Assembly: GCA_020160805.1 (NCBI GenBank)
Contig: JAIUPO010000004.1
Coordinates: 1-64,000 of the forward strand
From: Actinomycetota bacterium
Lineage (GTDB): Bacteria; Actinomycetota; Actinomycetes; Actinomycetales; Dermatophilaceae
Length of the DNA: 64,000 bases
Direction: 5' to 3'
Part shown: positions 1-7,863 of the stretch, one piece after another
How positions within the stretch are numbered: the stretch's first letter is position 1
Layout of the letters: every line of letters begins with the position of its first letter
The notes under the pieces: generated by a model
The model's input: only the letters and a program-made list of their open reading frames with translations
Told to the model about the DNA's origin: nothing
Database searches by the model: none
Translations under genes and position numbers: made by a program

Positions 1-609
1 TCACCCAGCCGCTGCGACGGCCAAGCGATGTAGGTCTCTCACCTCCATCCGAAACAACAGCGCCTCGTGGCGCACGACATGCTCATCGACCCCGAGGACC
101 GCGACCCCGGCGAAGCGTGCCTCGTCGTCGTCGGCGGCCTGCAACAGCGGCTTGATGGAGTCCCACACCGTGCGCCAGCCCGTGCCGAGCTGACGGCGGA
201 TCCCGTTGACCGAGGCATGCTCCCGGCGGATCTGCTCGATCGCCCACCGACAGGCCCGCGCCGTCAACAGGCCGCGTGGGGCAGCGACCTGCTCGTCTTG
301 CTCGATGAACGAGATCACCTCGCAGGCTGGCTCCGGACAGAGCCAGCGGCGCTTGCGCCACACGATCCGCACCGGCCGACCGAACGCGGGTGCATCGACC
401 AGGCGCACGTTCACCCGGCCGTGCCCATGGGCGACCACCCCACATGAGCGGCAGCCCATCGGCCCCGGCGCGGACTCGACGGTCACCACCAGCCGGTCAC
501 GACCGTCCCGCTCAACAGCGATCACATGCAGCCCGGGCAGCTTGACGAGCAGGTCGCAACGGTCGCAGTAGTCGCCACACATACGGCAGCACAACGTAGG
601 CTCGGGCAT
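1..609 (-). pseudogene. ISL3-family transposase, N-terminal half
   Basis: Transposase of the ISL3 (DDE) family, which cuts and pastes the surrounding IS. Visible parts are an N-terminal cysteine cluster (CCRMCGDYC, then CRSCG and the CPEPAC zinc-ribbon half), an HTH-like stretch around residues 110-150, and the start of the catalytic domain (VLGVDEHV near residue 172). A TGA stop lies at bases 3-1 after 202 residues, whereas family members are about 400 residues or longer. The residues just before the stop do not look like the usual sequence after the first catalytic Asp, so a frameshift near base 60 is likely. The remainder would lie left of the window. Confidence 0.7.
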
Positions 610-732
610 CGTCGAGGTCCTTGAGATCGGTGAGAGGTAGAAGTCCTCCGATCCTCAGGGGCCTCGACCCATTCACCCCTCAACCCGCGACCCGACGCGC
701 CGTGCTCACCCCACACTCACCGGTGAAGAGCC
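1..732 (-). mobile_element. ISL3-family insertion sequence, one end
   Basis: The segment carries an ISL3-type transposase reading frame on the minus strand. Its outer end reads GGCTCTTCACCGGTG on the minus strand starting at base 732, and GGCTCTTC is the usual start of ISL3-family terminal repeats. The other terminus lies outside the window, so neither the repeat pair nor the 8-bp target duplication can be checked. The element sits inside the 3' end of a cytosine methyltransferase gene: the last codons of that reading frame, including its stop, are made of this terminal repeat. Confidence 0.75.
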
Positions 733-1700
733 CCCGTGAGCCATTCGACGAACGCGGGTGCTGGGCGGGGTCGGTCGGCGTCGTTCAGGAGTGCGGGGGC
801 GGGTGCTAGTCGTCCCGTGATGTGTTCCCAGCGGGTGATGGCGTCGGCGTAGCGTCCCCAGCGTTGATCAGTCCGTCGATCAGCGACCAGAGCGTCTCCG
901 ACTCGCGTCTCTTGTTCGGCGAGCCAGCTGGTCCGTGGAGAGCGAAGTCGATGATCTGGTGCGACAGCGCGATCGTCCCGCGTCTTGCTCGCACCTGATC
1001 GAGTGTCTCGCCGCCTCGTGATGAGTCGGTCGCGAGTTGTGTGCGGAAGCGTGCAGTGGGCGAGGATGAAAATGCGGAGGCGGTGGTGAGGAGCGCCGAC
1101 AAGGGAAGCCGGTAGACCGATCCATCGTGCATCCAGTCGCAGGTCGGCCAGATCGCCGAGAACGGCGCCAAGAGCCCGTAGAGGTCGAGCTGCGTGGTCT
1201 CCCAGATGCCACGGGTCGGGTTCCAGCTCGCAATGGGTTGCGCCGTCGGGGGTTGCGTCGCCGGGGTTGCATGAATCACTGTGGTCTCCTTCTGATGGTG
1301 GCCGCGCCGCCGGTGACGACAGCAGGCCTCGGACGTTCTCGATGACCACCCATTCGGGTTGGAGTGCGTCGATCGCTCCGGCCATGTGCACCCACAGCCC
1401 AGAGCGGGTGCCCGGTGCGAGGCCTGCGCTTTTACCGACGGTCGATACGTCTTGGCAGGGGAACCCGCCGATGAGAATGTCCACGGGCTCGAACTCGTGC
1501 CAGTTGATGGGCGCGATGTCGCCGAGGTTCGGGACGCCGGGCCAGTGGTTCGAGCAGACGCGGGCGACGGGTTCGTTGAGTTCGGAGAACCACACGGTCT
1601 CGGCATTGAAGACGGGCTCGACGGCGAGGTCGAGGCCGCCGTAGCCGCTGAACAGCGACCCGATCTTGAGTCGCGGCGGCTGGTCTTCCTGGTCGTGCAT
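717..1700 (-). pseudogene. Cytosine-C5 DNA methyltransferase, 3' end cut off by IS
   Basis: Dcm-family enzyme that transfers a methyl group from SAM to cytosine C5 in DNA. Motif I (GSLFSGYGGLDLA, residues 14-26), the catalytic motif IV (GGFPCQDVS, Cys82) and motif VI (ENV, 121-123) are intact. The end is not: the protein stops at FVEWLTGALHR, where relatives continue from FVEWLMGLP into motif X with its GNG signature. The last four codons and the stop are supplied by the terminal repeat of the adjacent ISL3 element. Without motif X, SAM binding is expected to fail. A GGAG sequence precedes the ATG at 1700. No partner endonuclease is visible, so it was probably an orphan phage- or ICE-type methyltransferase. 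Confidence 0.8.
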
Positions 1701-1719
1701 GAGGACTCCGAATGACGGG

Positions 1720-1988
1720 CGACCCCGGCCTCAGTTCTTCGCGTTCTGATGCCGGGTTGGTCACCTGTCAGGTGCACAGGAACCCCACGCCTCGCCGTCC
1801 TCGTCACGTCGAGCCTCAGCGTCACTCGAACGCCCGCCTCGCCCTCGCCGACCACCCAGACCACTCGTCGCTCCTGCCCACCTCCTGAGCGGACACGCGT
1901 CTTGCAGGTCGTCTTCCGTTCTATGAGCATCGACAGCACCATCCGCGCGGTGCGGCTCATCTTGTGCGATCTCGCTCAAGCTCGGCAT
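1720..1988 (-). pseudogene. Small ICE-type protein, apparently frameshifted
   Basis: Low-confidence reading. An ATG at 1988 opens MPSLSEIAQDEPHRA and then degenerates into Arg/Gly-rich sequence. A second frame, from the ATG at 1960, carries protein-like sequence (RMVLSMLIERKTT, VVWVVGEGEAGVRVTL, GVPVHLTGDQPGIRTRR). The two halves join sensibly with a one-base shift near 1945-1950, which suggests one broken gene upstream of the methyltransferase. I do not recognise a function. The second frame has no stop before the methyltransferase start, so the 3' end given is approximate. Bases 1989-2181 hold nothing else I can support. Confidence 0.35.
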
Positions 1989-2181
1989 GGTGGTGCTCCT
2001 CTCGTGCTCCTGCCTGAGAGTTGCGCATAGGGCGGCCAGGTCTTCCGCGCACGCCGAGCCCGGCGTAGAGTGGAAGACGAGGCAGGTTCTCCTCATATTG
2101 CGGGTCCTCCGGGACGGCCCTCGGGCACTCATACACGTTCTGCCTCCTCGACGGAGAAACACGTGTGTTGAGAGGACCATC

Positions 2182-2547
2182 ATGTTCCGCTTCATCTGGA
2201 TGCTCAGCGTCCGTACCCGCGACTTCCTCCACCGCTACATGCCGAGCAACCGGCTGCTCGCTGCCATCCGCACGCGGCGCGGTCTCAAGTGGGGTTTCCC
2301 CGCCATGCTTGTTGCCGTCCCCTACGACCTGGTCGCAACCATCTGCTCCAGCCTCGTCGCCGACGGCGGCCCCGGTTGGCTTCACTTGGTTGTGTTGTGG
2401 GGGTGTTGGAACGGCTTGAAGTTCATCGTCATGGGTCCGGTCAGCGTCGTGCTGCTCGTCCGTGCGCGTATCCGTGAGGCGATGCTCCGGCGCGACGAGC
2501 GGTGCGAGGCGCGTGCCGGCGAGCGCGAACCGCTCGTGCTCGCGTAA
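2182..2547 (+). CDS. Small membrane protein of integrative elements
   Basis: A 121-residue protein starting MFRFIWMLSVRTRDF after a GAGAGG ribosome-binding site. Two hydrophobic stretches (about residues 35-55 and 66-92) predict a membrane protein with a charged C-terminal tail. Similar short proteins occur beside conjugative or integrative elements of actinobacteria and are often labelled 'sulfate permease' without biochemical support, so I do not assign transport. A longer frame starts at 1987, but its first 65 codons lack protein character and the chosen ATG has the better ribosome-binding site. Its presence supports an integrative-element origin for this end of the window. Confidence 0.6.
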   Translation: MFRFIWMLSVRTRDFLHRYMPSNRLLAAIRTRRGLKWGFPAMLVAVPYDLVATICSSLVADGGPGWLHLVVLWGCWNGLKFIVMGPVSVVLLVRARIREAMLRRDERCEARAGEREPLVLA

Positions 2548-2572
2548 GGCTCAGCTCAGGGAACATCGCGGG

Positions 2573-2908
2573 TCAGGAGGCAGTGGCCATCCGGCTGCGT
2601 CGTCCACCGCCCTCACGAATCGGAACGCCCTGCTCGGCCAGCGCGCAGCGAACCGCCTGAGGCCCCGCACCGACTTTCAAGCCGACCTCTACCAGCGTCA
2701 ACCCGCTGTCGTAGAGGTCGGCCGCTTCATGAATACGGGAAGGGTCGAAGCGACCACGGCGGATCGGGACCTTCCGCCGCGTCAGATGCTCCGCGACCGT
2801 CCGGCGGTGGATGCCGAAGCGTGAGGGCAGTTCCACGAGCGTCGCGCCGTCGCGGTACCTCGCCACCAGCTCGTCGACCTGCTCAGCCCGAAGAAGGGTT
2901 TGAGCCAT
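2573..2908 (-). CDS. HTH protein, recombinase C-terminus-like
   Basis: A protein of about 111 residues with two helix-turn-helix-like units: LRAEQVDELVARYRDGATL with FGIHRRTVAEHLTRR, then IHEAADLYDSGLTLVEVG. This matches the DNA-binding tail found at the C-terminus of large serine recombinases and in small element-borne HTH proteins. No recombinase catalytic domain is present upstream, so it is either a detached remnant or a free-standing DNA-binding protein. The ATG at 2908 has no clear ribosome-binding site and a GTG lies at 2926, so the start is uncertain. Confidence 0.55.
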   Translation of the reverse strand: MAQTLLRAEQVDELVARYRDGATLVELPSRFGIHRRTVAEHLTRRKVPIRRGRFDPSRIHEAADLYDSGLTLVEVGLKVGAGPQAVRCALAEQGVPIREGGGRRSRMATAS

Positions 2909-3058
2909 CCCAAGTGAGCGCACCACCGGCCCCTGGAGTCCATCACGGAGGGCCGAGACGGTCGTCGGTCTTGCTTGTAGAACCCTCGCGACCTGCGCAA
3001 AGATAGGGTTTTCAGGTGTGGGCAGGGGTTCTCAAAGTCTCTACGGAGGTCCACCACC

Positions 3059-3091
3059 AAAAAATGGACCGACTCCGTCGGTCCATTTTTT
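3059..3091. terminator. Bidirectional rho-independent terminator
   Basis: A perfect 15-bp inverted repeat (AAAAAATGGACCGAC and its complement) with the 3-nt loop TCC. The stem starts with six A and ends with six T, so it would stop transcripts from either side. It lies between the HTH gene and the HxlR gene and looks like the edge of the mobile segment. Confidence 0.9.
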
Positions 3092-3108
3092 GTGGTCGGT
3101 CCCCCATT

Positions 3109-3504
3109 TCAGGTGCGTAGCAAAGTCCGTCCACGGGTGGCCGCGTGACCACAGTCATAGCGGGCCCGATTGGCGAGGACGGCCTCCACGTTGGACTCCG
3201 CCCACTCCCGGAGCGTTTCGACCGGCGTGGTCAAAGTGCGTCCCAGTTCACTCAGCTCGTAGTCCACGCGCGGGGGAGATGAGGGGGTCACGGTGCGCAC
3301 AACGAGCCCGTCGCGTTCCATCGAGCGGAGTGTCTCGGTCAGCACTTTTGGCGTGATGGTGCCTATCCGGGCGCGAAGTTCGCCGAAGCGAAGAGCGTTG
3401 GGGACGAGGGCCAGCACAATCAGTGGAGCCCACCGGTCGGTGAGGTGACGCAGGACGGTTCGCGAATCGCACGCCGGGTTGAGGACATCCGGGACTTGGT
3501 TCAT
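3109..3504 (-). CDS. HxlR-family transcriptional regulator
   Basis: A 131-residue winged-helix regulator of the HxlR/MarR-like group, which bind DNA as dimers and often respond to electrophiles or redox stress. The family pattern is visible: LRHLTDRWAPLIVLAL (first helices, with RW), LRFGELRARI, ITPKVLTETLRSMERDGLVVR (recognition helix and wing) and VDYELSELGRTL. An N-terminal Cys (PACDSR) matches the position of the sensor cysteine in several members. The ATG at 3504 follows AAGGATGAG; a TTG at 3540 is possible but would overlap the presumed operator. It is divergent from an NAD(P)-binding oxidoreductase, the usual arrangement for this family. Confidence 0.85.
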   Translation of the reverse strand: MNQVPDVLNPACDSRTVLRHLTDRWAPLIVLALVPNALRFGELRARIGTITPKVLTETLRSMERDGLVVRTVTPSSPPRVDYELSELGRTLTTPVETLREWAESNVEAVLANRARYDCGHAATRGRTLLRT

Positions 3505-3524
3505 CTCATCCTTGGTTACGTTGA

Positions 3525-3548
3525 GGTATCTGATATCCAATCCATACC
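3525..3548. promoter_or_regulatory. Candidate HxlR operator
   Basis: The 85-bp divergent gap contains GGTAT (3525-3529) and ATACC (3544-3548) as an inverted repeat with a 14-nt AT-rich spacer containing GATATC. This is the most AT-rich stretch nearby and is well placed for a dimeric HxlR protein acting on both promoters. Site identity is inferred from position and symmetry only. Confidence 0.45.
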
Positions 3549-3589
3549 ATTATGCCTGCACGCTCGTTTTCCACCACCAAGGGGTCATC

Positions 3590-4198
3590 ATGAGAATCAC
3601 TGTCATCGGAGCTACCGGGATGATCGGATCACGCGTTGTCGCCGAAGCCGCGCAGCGCGGCCACGACGTAACCGCGCTCAGCCGGTCCGGACGCGATGTG
3701 CCTGGCGCCGCGACCGCCGGAAAGCTCGACTTGAGCGACACAGCAGGAGTCCGCGAGGCGATCGACCAATCGGACGCGACCGTCATCGCCGTGCCGTCCG
3801 ATCGCACCGGCGGCTCGCATGAGCCGACGATTGAGGCCCACCGCAACCTCATCGCCGACCCGCCGCGGCAGCGCGTCCTCGTCGTCGGTGGGGCCGGGTC
3901 ACTCGTCGTCGACGGAATCGCGCTTAAGGACTCGGCCGGGTTCCCCGTGGAGTACCGCGCCGAAGCCGAGACCTTCACCACCATCCTGGACCTCTACCGG
4001 GAGTCCGAAGGTGTCGACTGGACCTTGCTTTCCCCCGCCCCGGTTATCGCCCCCGGCGTGCGCACCGGCGGCTATGTGACGGGGGCTGACAGCCCCGTCG
4101 GCGCCGAGATCAGCGCGGAGGACTTCGCGGTCGCCGTGCTTGACGAGTTGGCGAACCCAGCGCACCGCTTGGCTCGCTTCACGGTGGCCTCACGCTGA
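3590..4198 (+). CDS. NAD(P)-binding oxidoreductase, YwnB/NmrA-like
   Basis: A 202-residue atypical short-chain dehydrogenase with one Rossmann domain. The nucleotide motif is GATGMIGSRV (residues 7-16), followed by VVGGAGSL near residue 98 and the acidic SAEDFAVAVLDEL helix near the end. Such proteins reduce small carbonyl or quinone compounds or act as redox sensors; the substrate cannot be read from sequence. The ATG at 3590 (GGGGTCATCATG) is chosen because it starts directly at the first beta strand. It is divergent from HxlR, and HxlR/YwnB-like pairs usually form a stress-response unit. It lacks the GTATGCCG octamer found through the core genome. Confidence 0.8.
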   Translation: MRITVIGATGMIGSRVVAEAAQRGHDVTALSRSGRDVPGAATAGKLDLSDTAGVREAIDQSDATVIAVPSDRTGGSHEPTIEAHRNLIADPPRQRVLVVGGAGSLVVDGIALKDSAGFPVEYRAEAETFTTILDLYRESEGVDWTLLSPAPVIAPGVRTGGYVTGADSPVGAEISAEDFAVAVLDELANPAHRLARFTVASR

Positions 4199-4206
4199 TG
4201 ACCGAG

Positions 4207-4235
4207 CGTGCCCGGCGCCTGGCTCGCCGGGCACG
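4207..4235. terminator. GC-rich hairpin between convergent genes
   Basis: A perfect 11-bp inverted repeat (CGTGCCCGGCG / CGCCGGGCACG) with a 7-nt loop starts 8 bases after the oxidoreductase stop. It sits between convergent genes and has no T-run, like many actinobacterial terminators. Confidence 0.65.
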
Positions 4236-4247
4236 GATGACGGCAGG

Positions 4248-5020
4248 TCAGACGCCGCCCGTGCGCTTGGCCCGCTCGATGGTCGTGGCCATCGCGGGGG
4301 CGCCGTCCTCCGGGTAGCCCTCGTCGCCCGGGGCGACCCCGGCGGCGGCGATCTTGTCGAGGACCGCCATCCCCGCCTCGGTGAATTCCCCGAAGACGGT
4401 GTAGTCCGGGCGGAGGCGGGAATCGGCATACACCAAGAAGAATTGGCTCCCATTGGTGTCCGGGCCGCCATTGGCCATCGCGAGCAGGCCGCGCGTTTAG
4501 TTCTTGCGCGATCCGTCCGAGAAGCCCGGCCAATTGGGCAGGGCGTTGGCGGTGGTGAGTTCGTCCTTGAACCAGTAGCCCGGGTCACCCCAGCCGGTGC
4601 CGAGCGGGTCACCGCACTGCAGAACCGAGAGGGCGTATGGGGGTGTGTGATAGGCGGTCAATCGGTGGCAGTTGGTGCCGTCGTAGTACTTCTGGCGGGT
4701 GAGATAGAGGAAACTCGCGACGGTGCACGGCGCCCCGGCCTTGTCGAGAACGACCGGGATGTCGCCGTGGTTCGTCTTGAGGACGACCGAGGCGTTGCCG
4801 TTGGTTTGCGCATTCTTCGGGTCCGGCGGTAGCCCGACCCAGGTCGAGTAGGTCTGGTCTTCCAGGGGTGTGAAGGCGCAGGCGCCGGTCGTCGAGCCGA
4901 GGTCGGACTGTCCGGCTTCGCTTGGGCGGCCGGCGCGATGGCGGCGGTCGTGGCCAGAGCCAGGGTCGCGATAGCGGTGGTTTTGAGGGTGCGGGCGCCC
5001 CCGCGGCGGCCGCGGGCCGG
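4248..5020 (-). pseudogene. Decayed secreted cyclophilin-type peptidyl-prolyl isomerase
   Basis: Cyclophilins isomerise proline peptide bonds. The C-terminal part is clear: LKTNHGDIPVVLDKAGAPCTV, YYDGTNCHRL, LQCGDPLGTG, MANGGPDTNGSQFF and YTVFGEFTEAGM. It is broken three ways. (1) An in-frame TAA at 4499-4497 replaces the residue before TRGLLAMANGG, where relatives have Tyr. (2) A good signal peptide (LKTTAIATLALATTAAIA then PAAQA) lies in a different frame from the mature domain, so there is a frameshift near 4880-4920. (3) Neither frame has ATG, GTG or TTG after the sepX stop at 5027. This is real decay or several sequence errors. The left end is the natural stop at 4248; the upstream limit is approximate. 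Confidence 0.75.
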
Positions 5021-5026
5021 GCCGGG

Positions 5027-6070
5027 TCAGCCGGAGGCGAGGCGGGCGCGCTCGGCGGCGTAGTCGGTCAGGTCGGTGACGTCCTCGGCATACGGGCTGG
5101 CGATGTCGTCCTCGTCGTCGAAGGCGTCGGCATAAACCGCTTTGGCCTTCATCGTGTAGGTCGGGGGCGGGACCGGCACCGGCTGCCAGCCCTCGCGGGC
5201 CAACTGCTCGGCTGCCGCCTGCTTCTCGCTCGCCTCGACAGCGGCCAGGTCGTACAGCTTCTCCCCCACCGCGGCCGGCGCGCTCTCGACAACGGCGACG
5301 GGTGCCGGCTCCTCGGCGCGGGCCGTTGCGCGCGAGGACTCGGCGCTCGCCGCTCCCTGAGTATGACGAGTGGTCCCGCCCGCACGAACCGCCCCGGAGC
5401 GCGCCGCCGGACGGGCCCCCGAGCGGGGGTTCGAGCGACGAACCGGCTCTACGGGACGCGACCCAGCAGTCGGGCGCGACGCCGCGGGGCGAGCGCCTCG
5501 GCCGGCTCGGCGCGCAGCGTTCGCCGCCGCCACCGAGCGACGCAGCCACCACATCGCGGCAATGGTGAGCGCCAAGGACACCAGCGGGAAGCGAATGCCG
5601 ATCAAACCGCCAAGGGCCATGGCCGAGGTGATCAGGGTCAGCACGAGCGCCCCGGTCACGAGCACGCCACGAGTCGAGCGGCCAAAGACGGGCGCGCGGC
5701 GCGCACCAGCGGACCCGGCGCGACGAGCCCCGGCCACCGCCCGGCCCTGCGCCGCCCGCAACCGATCCCCAGCACCAGCACCAGCCGAACGGGCGCGACC
5801 CAGGGTCGGGGACTCCGCCACGGTCGCCAGCAGTGACTCGGCGCGCGAGACCGTGGCCTGAGGGCGGTGCACTCGGGCCGCCGACGACGCAGGGCGCTCC
5901 AGCGACGCCTCAGGTTCGGCACCAGCACGGTCCAGGATGCGCATCGACTCAGAGAACCGGTCGACGGTGCGAGCAGTTGTCAGATGTTCACGTCGGCCGA
6001 GCCAGTGCTGCACGAGGAAGGCAGCCCACAAGGCGATGACAAGGAGAAAGATCAGGCTGCTCGGCTGCAC
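5027..6070 (-). CDS. sepX: SepX/GlpR-like membrane protein
   Basis: A 347-residue membrane protein. The N-terminus is a transmembrane helix (LIFLLVIALWAAFLVQHWLG) directly followed by the conserved RREHLTTARTVDRFSESMRIL. Two more helices (VLVTGALVLTLITSAMALGG and RFPLVSLALTIAAMWWLR) lie near the middle, then an Ala/Arg-rich linker and an acidic C-terminus with TYTMKAKAVYADAFDDEDD. Position and layout match the actinobacterial gene often called glpR, whose Streptomyces member SepX takes part in cell division. GTG at 6070 is chosen because it starts just before the helix. Last gene of the galU-moeA-moaC-mog-rimJ-sepX block, a conserved actinobacterial order. Function here is by homology. Confidence 0.7.
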   Translation of the reverse strand: MQPSSLIFLLVIALWAAFLVQHWLGRREHLTTARTVDRFSESMRILDRAGAEPEASLERPASSAARVHRPQATVSRAESLLATVAESPTLGRARSAGAGAGDRLRAAQGRAVAGARRAGSAGARRAPVFGRSTRGVLVTGALVLTLITSAMALGGLIGIRFPLVSLALTIAAMWWLRRSVAAANAARRAGRGARPAASRPTAGSRPVEPVRRSNPRSGARPAARSGAVRAGGTTRHTQGAASAESSRATARAEEPAPVAVVESAPAAVGEKLYDLAAVEASEKQAAAEQLAREGWQPVPVPPPTYTMKAKAVYADAFDDEDDIASPYAEDVTDLTDYAAERARLASG

Positions 6071-6163
6071 GGTCCCCACCGTATGTAGGCTCCTCGCGCG
6101 AGCGCGGGACCGCAAGCGGTGTGTCGCGCATGTGGCTGCTGTGACTGGCGCGATTCGCCGCTT

Positions 6164-6799
6164 TCAGCCCTCCGTCGGCCCGTTTTCCGTGGCCCCGGCG
6201 AGGAGGCGCCCCACTAGCCCACCCGGCCCGATTTCCTCCGTTGTCACGGCAAATGAGCGGTGATCGCGCCACGCCCCGTCGATATGCAGGTAGCGCGGCC
6301 GCAGCCCCTCGTCCCGCAATCCCAACTTGCGCACCACGGCAAGCGAGGCGGCGTTCTCGGGCCGGATGTTGATCTCGATTCGGTGCAAGCGGACAGCCGA
6401 GATGGCGTAATCCCCCGCCATCGCAACCATCATCGGCGCCACGCCCCGCCCCGCGAACTCTTGCCCGACCCAATACCCCACCGTGCACGAATAGAACGCT
6501 CCCAGAGTCACATTCGACAAATTCACTTGCCCAGCGAGCGCGCCGTCGACGGTGGCAACGAAGGGCAGCAGGCTGTCTTGGGCGGCCTGCTTGCGTTGTT
6601 TGCGCAGCGCCTGCGCGAACGAGAGCGTTTGAGTCGGGCCGTGGGGGTTGGTGGGATCCCATGGCCGCAGCCAGTCCCGATTGCGTTGGCGCAGTTCAAG
6701 AAACTCGGCACGGTCCGAACGCTCCAGCGGCCGAAGGACCAGCCGCCCGCCGTCGATCAGCCGGCCCGGCAACTCGACCGGCCACACCCTTGACCGCAC
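6164..6799 (-). CDS. rimJ: GNAT N-acetyltransferase, RimJ-like
   Basis: A 211-residue GCN5-related acetyltransferase of the RimJ/RimL group, which acetylates protein N-termini (ribosomal proteins in E. coli) using acetyl-CoA. LVLRPLERSDRAEFLELR opens the fold; the acetyl-CoA-binding region is GYWVGQEFAGRGVAPMMV, with VRLHRIEINIRPENAASLAVVRKLGL following. It is immediately downstream of mog (stop and start adjacent), so it is cotranscribed with the molybdenum cofactor genes. Target proteins in this organism are not known from sequence. Confidence 0.85.
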   Translation of the reverse strand: MRSRVWPVELPGRLIDGGRLVLRPLERSDRAEFLELRQRNRDWLRPWDPTNPHGPTQTLSFAQALRKQRKQAAQDSLLPFVATVDGALAGQVNLSNVTLGAFYSCTVGYWVGQEFAGRGVAPMMVAMAGDYAISAVRLHRIEINIRPENAASLAVVRKLGLRDEGLRPRYLHIDGAWRDHRSFAVTTEEIGPGGLVGRLLAGATENGPTEG

Positions 6800-7354
6800 C
6801 TAGTGGTCGCCTCCTCGCACTTGCGAAAGCAGATGCGGCAGAACACTTTCCAGCACGGCGAGCGCGTCGCGCACGCCACCAGTCGAGCCCGGCAGGTTGA
6901 TCACGACGCACCGACCGACCAGTCCCGCCACGCCACGCGAGAGCATGGCCGAGGGTATGCCGCGCGCCACCCCGTCGGCACGGATCGCCTCGGCGATCCC
7001 GGGGATCTCCCGGTCGAGGACGGCGCGAGTCACCTCGGGCGTCGCGTCCGTCGGCGAGCAGCCGGTCCCGCCCGTCGTGAGGATCAGGTCGTATGCCGTG
7101 ACCCCCGCACGCAGTTCGCTCGCCACCGGCTCTCCGTCCGGCACGACCCGCGGCCCGTCGATGGCAGCCCCCCAGCCACGAAGGGTCTCAGCGATCAACG
7201 CGCCCCCTCGGTCGGGATACACCCCCGCGGCCGCCCGCGTCGACGCGGTGATCACCAGGGCCCGCACCCCGGCCAGGGCCGTCATGCGGGCGCCGACATC
7301 ATCGTGTTCACCATCCGACGCACCACCCGCAGCGGCCGCGGAGGGGGACGTCAT
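6800..7354 (-). CDS. mog: Molybdopterin adenylyltransferase (MogA/MoaB)
   Basis: A 184-residue protein that adenylates molybdopterin before molybdate insertion. Motifs seen: ALVITASTRAAAGVYPDRGG, the molybdopterin-binding TTGGTGCSPTDATPE, and INLPGSTGGVRDALAVLE. The ATG at 7354 overlaps the moaC stop as ATGA, which fixes the start; an upstream frame to 7396 is less likely. The molybdenum cofactor made here would be needed by the molybdenum hydroxylase at 44-47.8 kb. Confidence 0.9.
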   Translation of the reverse strand: MTSPSAAAAGGASDGEHDDVGARMTALAGVRALVITASTRAAAGVYPDRGGALIAETLRGWGAAIDGPRVVPDGEPVASELRAGVTAYDLILTTGGTGCSPTDATPEVTRAVLDREIPGIAEAIRADGVARGIPSAMLSRGVAGLVGRCVVINLPGSTGGVRDALAVLESVLPHLLSQVRGGDH

Positions 7355-7863
7355 ACCGCATTCGCTTCCGCCGAAACCGACGCGTCCTCGACCCAATCCC
7401 CAGACCGGCCACCGGTTTTCGCGGTCACGCGGATGTCCGTGATCCGCCCGTGCTTGTCCAGCGCCTTGACCATGTCGATGACCGTCAGGGCGGCGATCGA
7501 CACCGCCGTGAGCGCCTCCATCTCGATCCCCGTCCGGTCGGCCGTGCGAACCGTCGCGCGGATATCCACACCATCGTCGACCACCGACAGGTCCACCTCG
7601 ACGGCATGCACGGCGATCGGATGCGCCAACGGAATCAGGTCAGGCGTGCGCTTGACGGCCTGGATGCCGGCGACCCGGGCCACGGCCAACGCATCACCCT
7701 TGCTCACCGTCCCGTCTCGCAGAGCCGCAATCGCCCTCGCGGACAGCAGAACTCGCCCAGCCGCCGAAGCCGAACGCGCCGTGATCTGTTTCGCTGACAC
7801 ATCGACCATGTGCGCCGAACCGTCAGCGCGCACATGCGTGAGCCGATCCGGCCCGCCGCTCAC
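7351..7863 (-). CDS. moaC: Cyclic pyranopterin monophosphate synthase
   Basis: A 170-residue MoaC, which converts the MoaA product 3',8-cyclo-GTP to cyclic pyranopterin monophosphate. Characteristic stretches are HMVDVSAKQITARSA, the active-site PLAHPIAVHAVEVD with LIPLAHP, GIEMEALTAVSIAALTVIDMVKA and DKHGRITDI. The GTG at 7863 overlaps the moeA stop as GTGA and is preferred over the ATG at 7893. The moeA-moaC-mog trio is translationally coupled; moaA is not in the window. Confidence 0.9.
   Translation of the reverse strand: MSGGPDRLTHVRADGSAHMVDVSAKQITARSASAAGRVLLSARAIAALRDGTVSKGDALAVARVAGIQAVKRTPDLIPLAHPIAVHAVEVDLSVVDDGVDIRATVRTADRTGIEMEALTAVSIAALTVIDMVKALDKHGRITDIRVTAKTGGRSGDWVEDASVSAEANAV

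Noticed and set aside
806-1960. A 384-codon minus-strand frame overlapping the methyltransferase
   Set aside because: Only its first 80 or so codons look like protein. The rest is the methyltransferase read out of frame (Ser/Arg-rich).
2990-3058. A tRNA or tmRNA 3' end as attachment site
   Set aside because: The stretch has GGTTCTCAAAGTCTC resembling a T arm, but no complementary 5' half or acceptor stem could be built.
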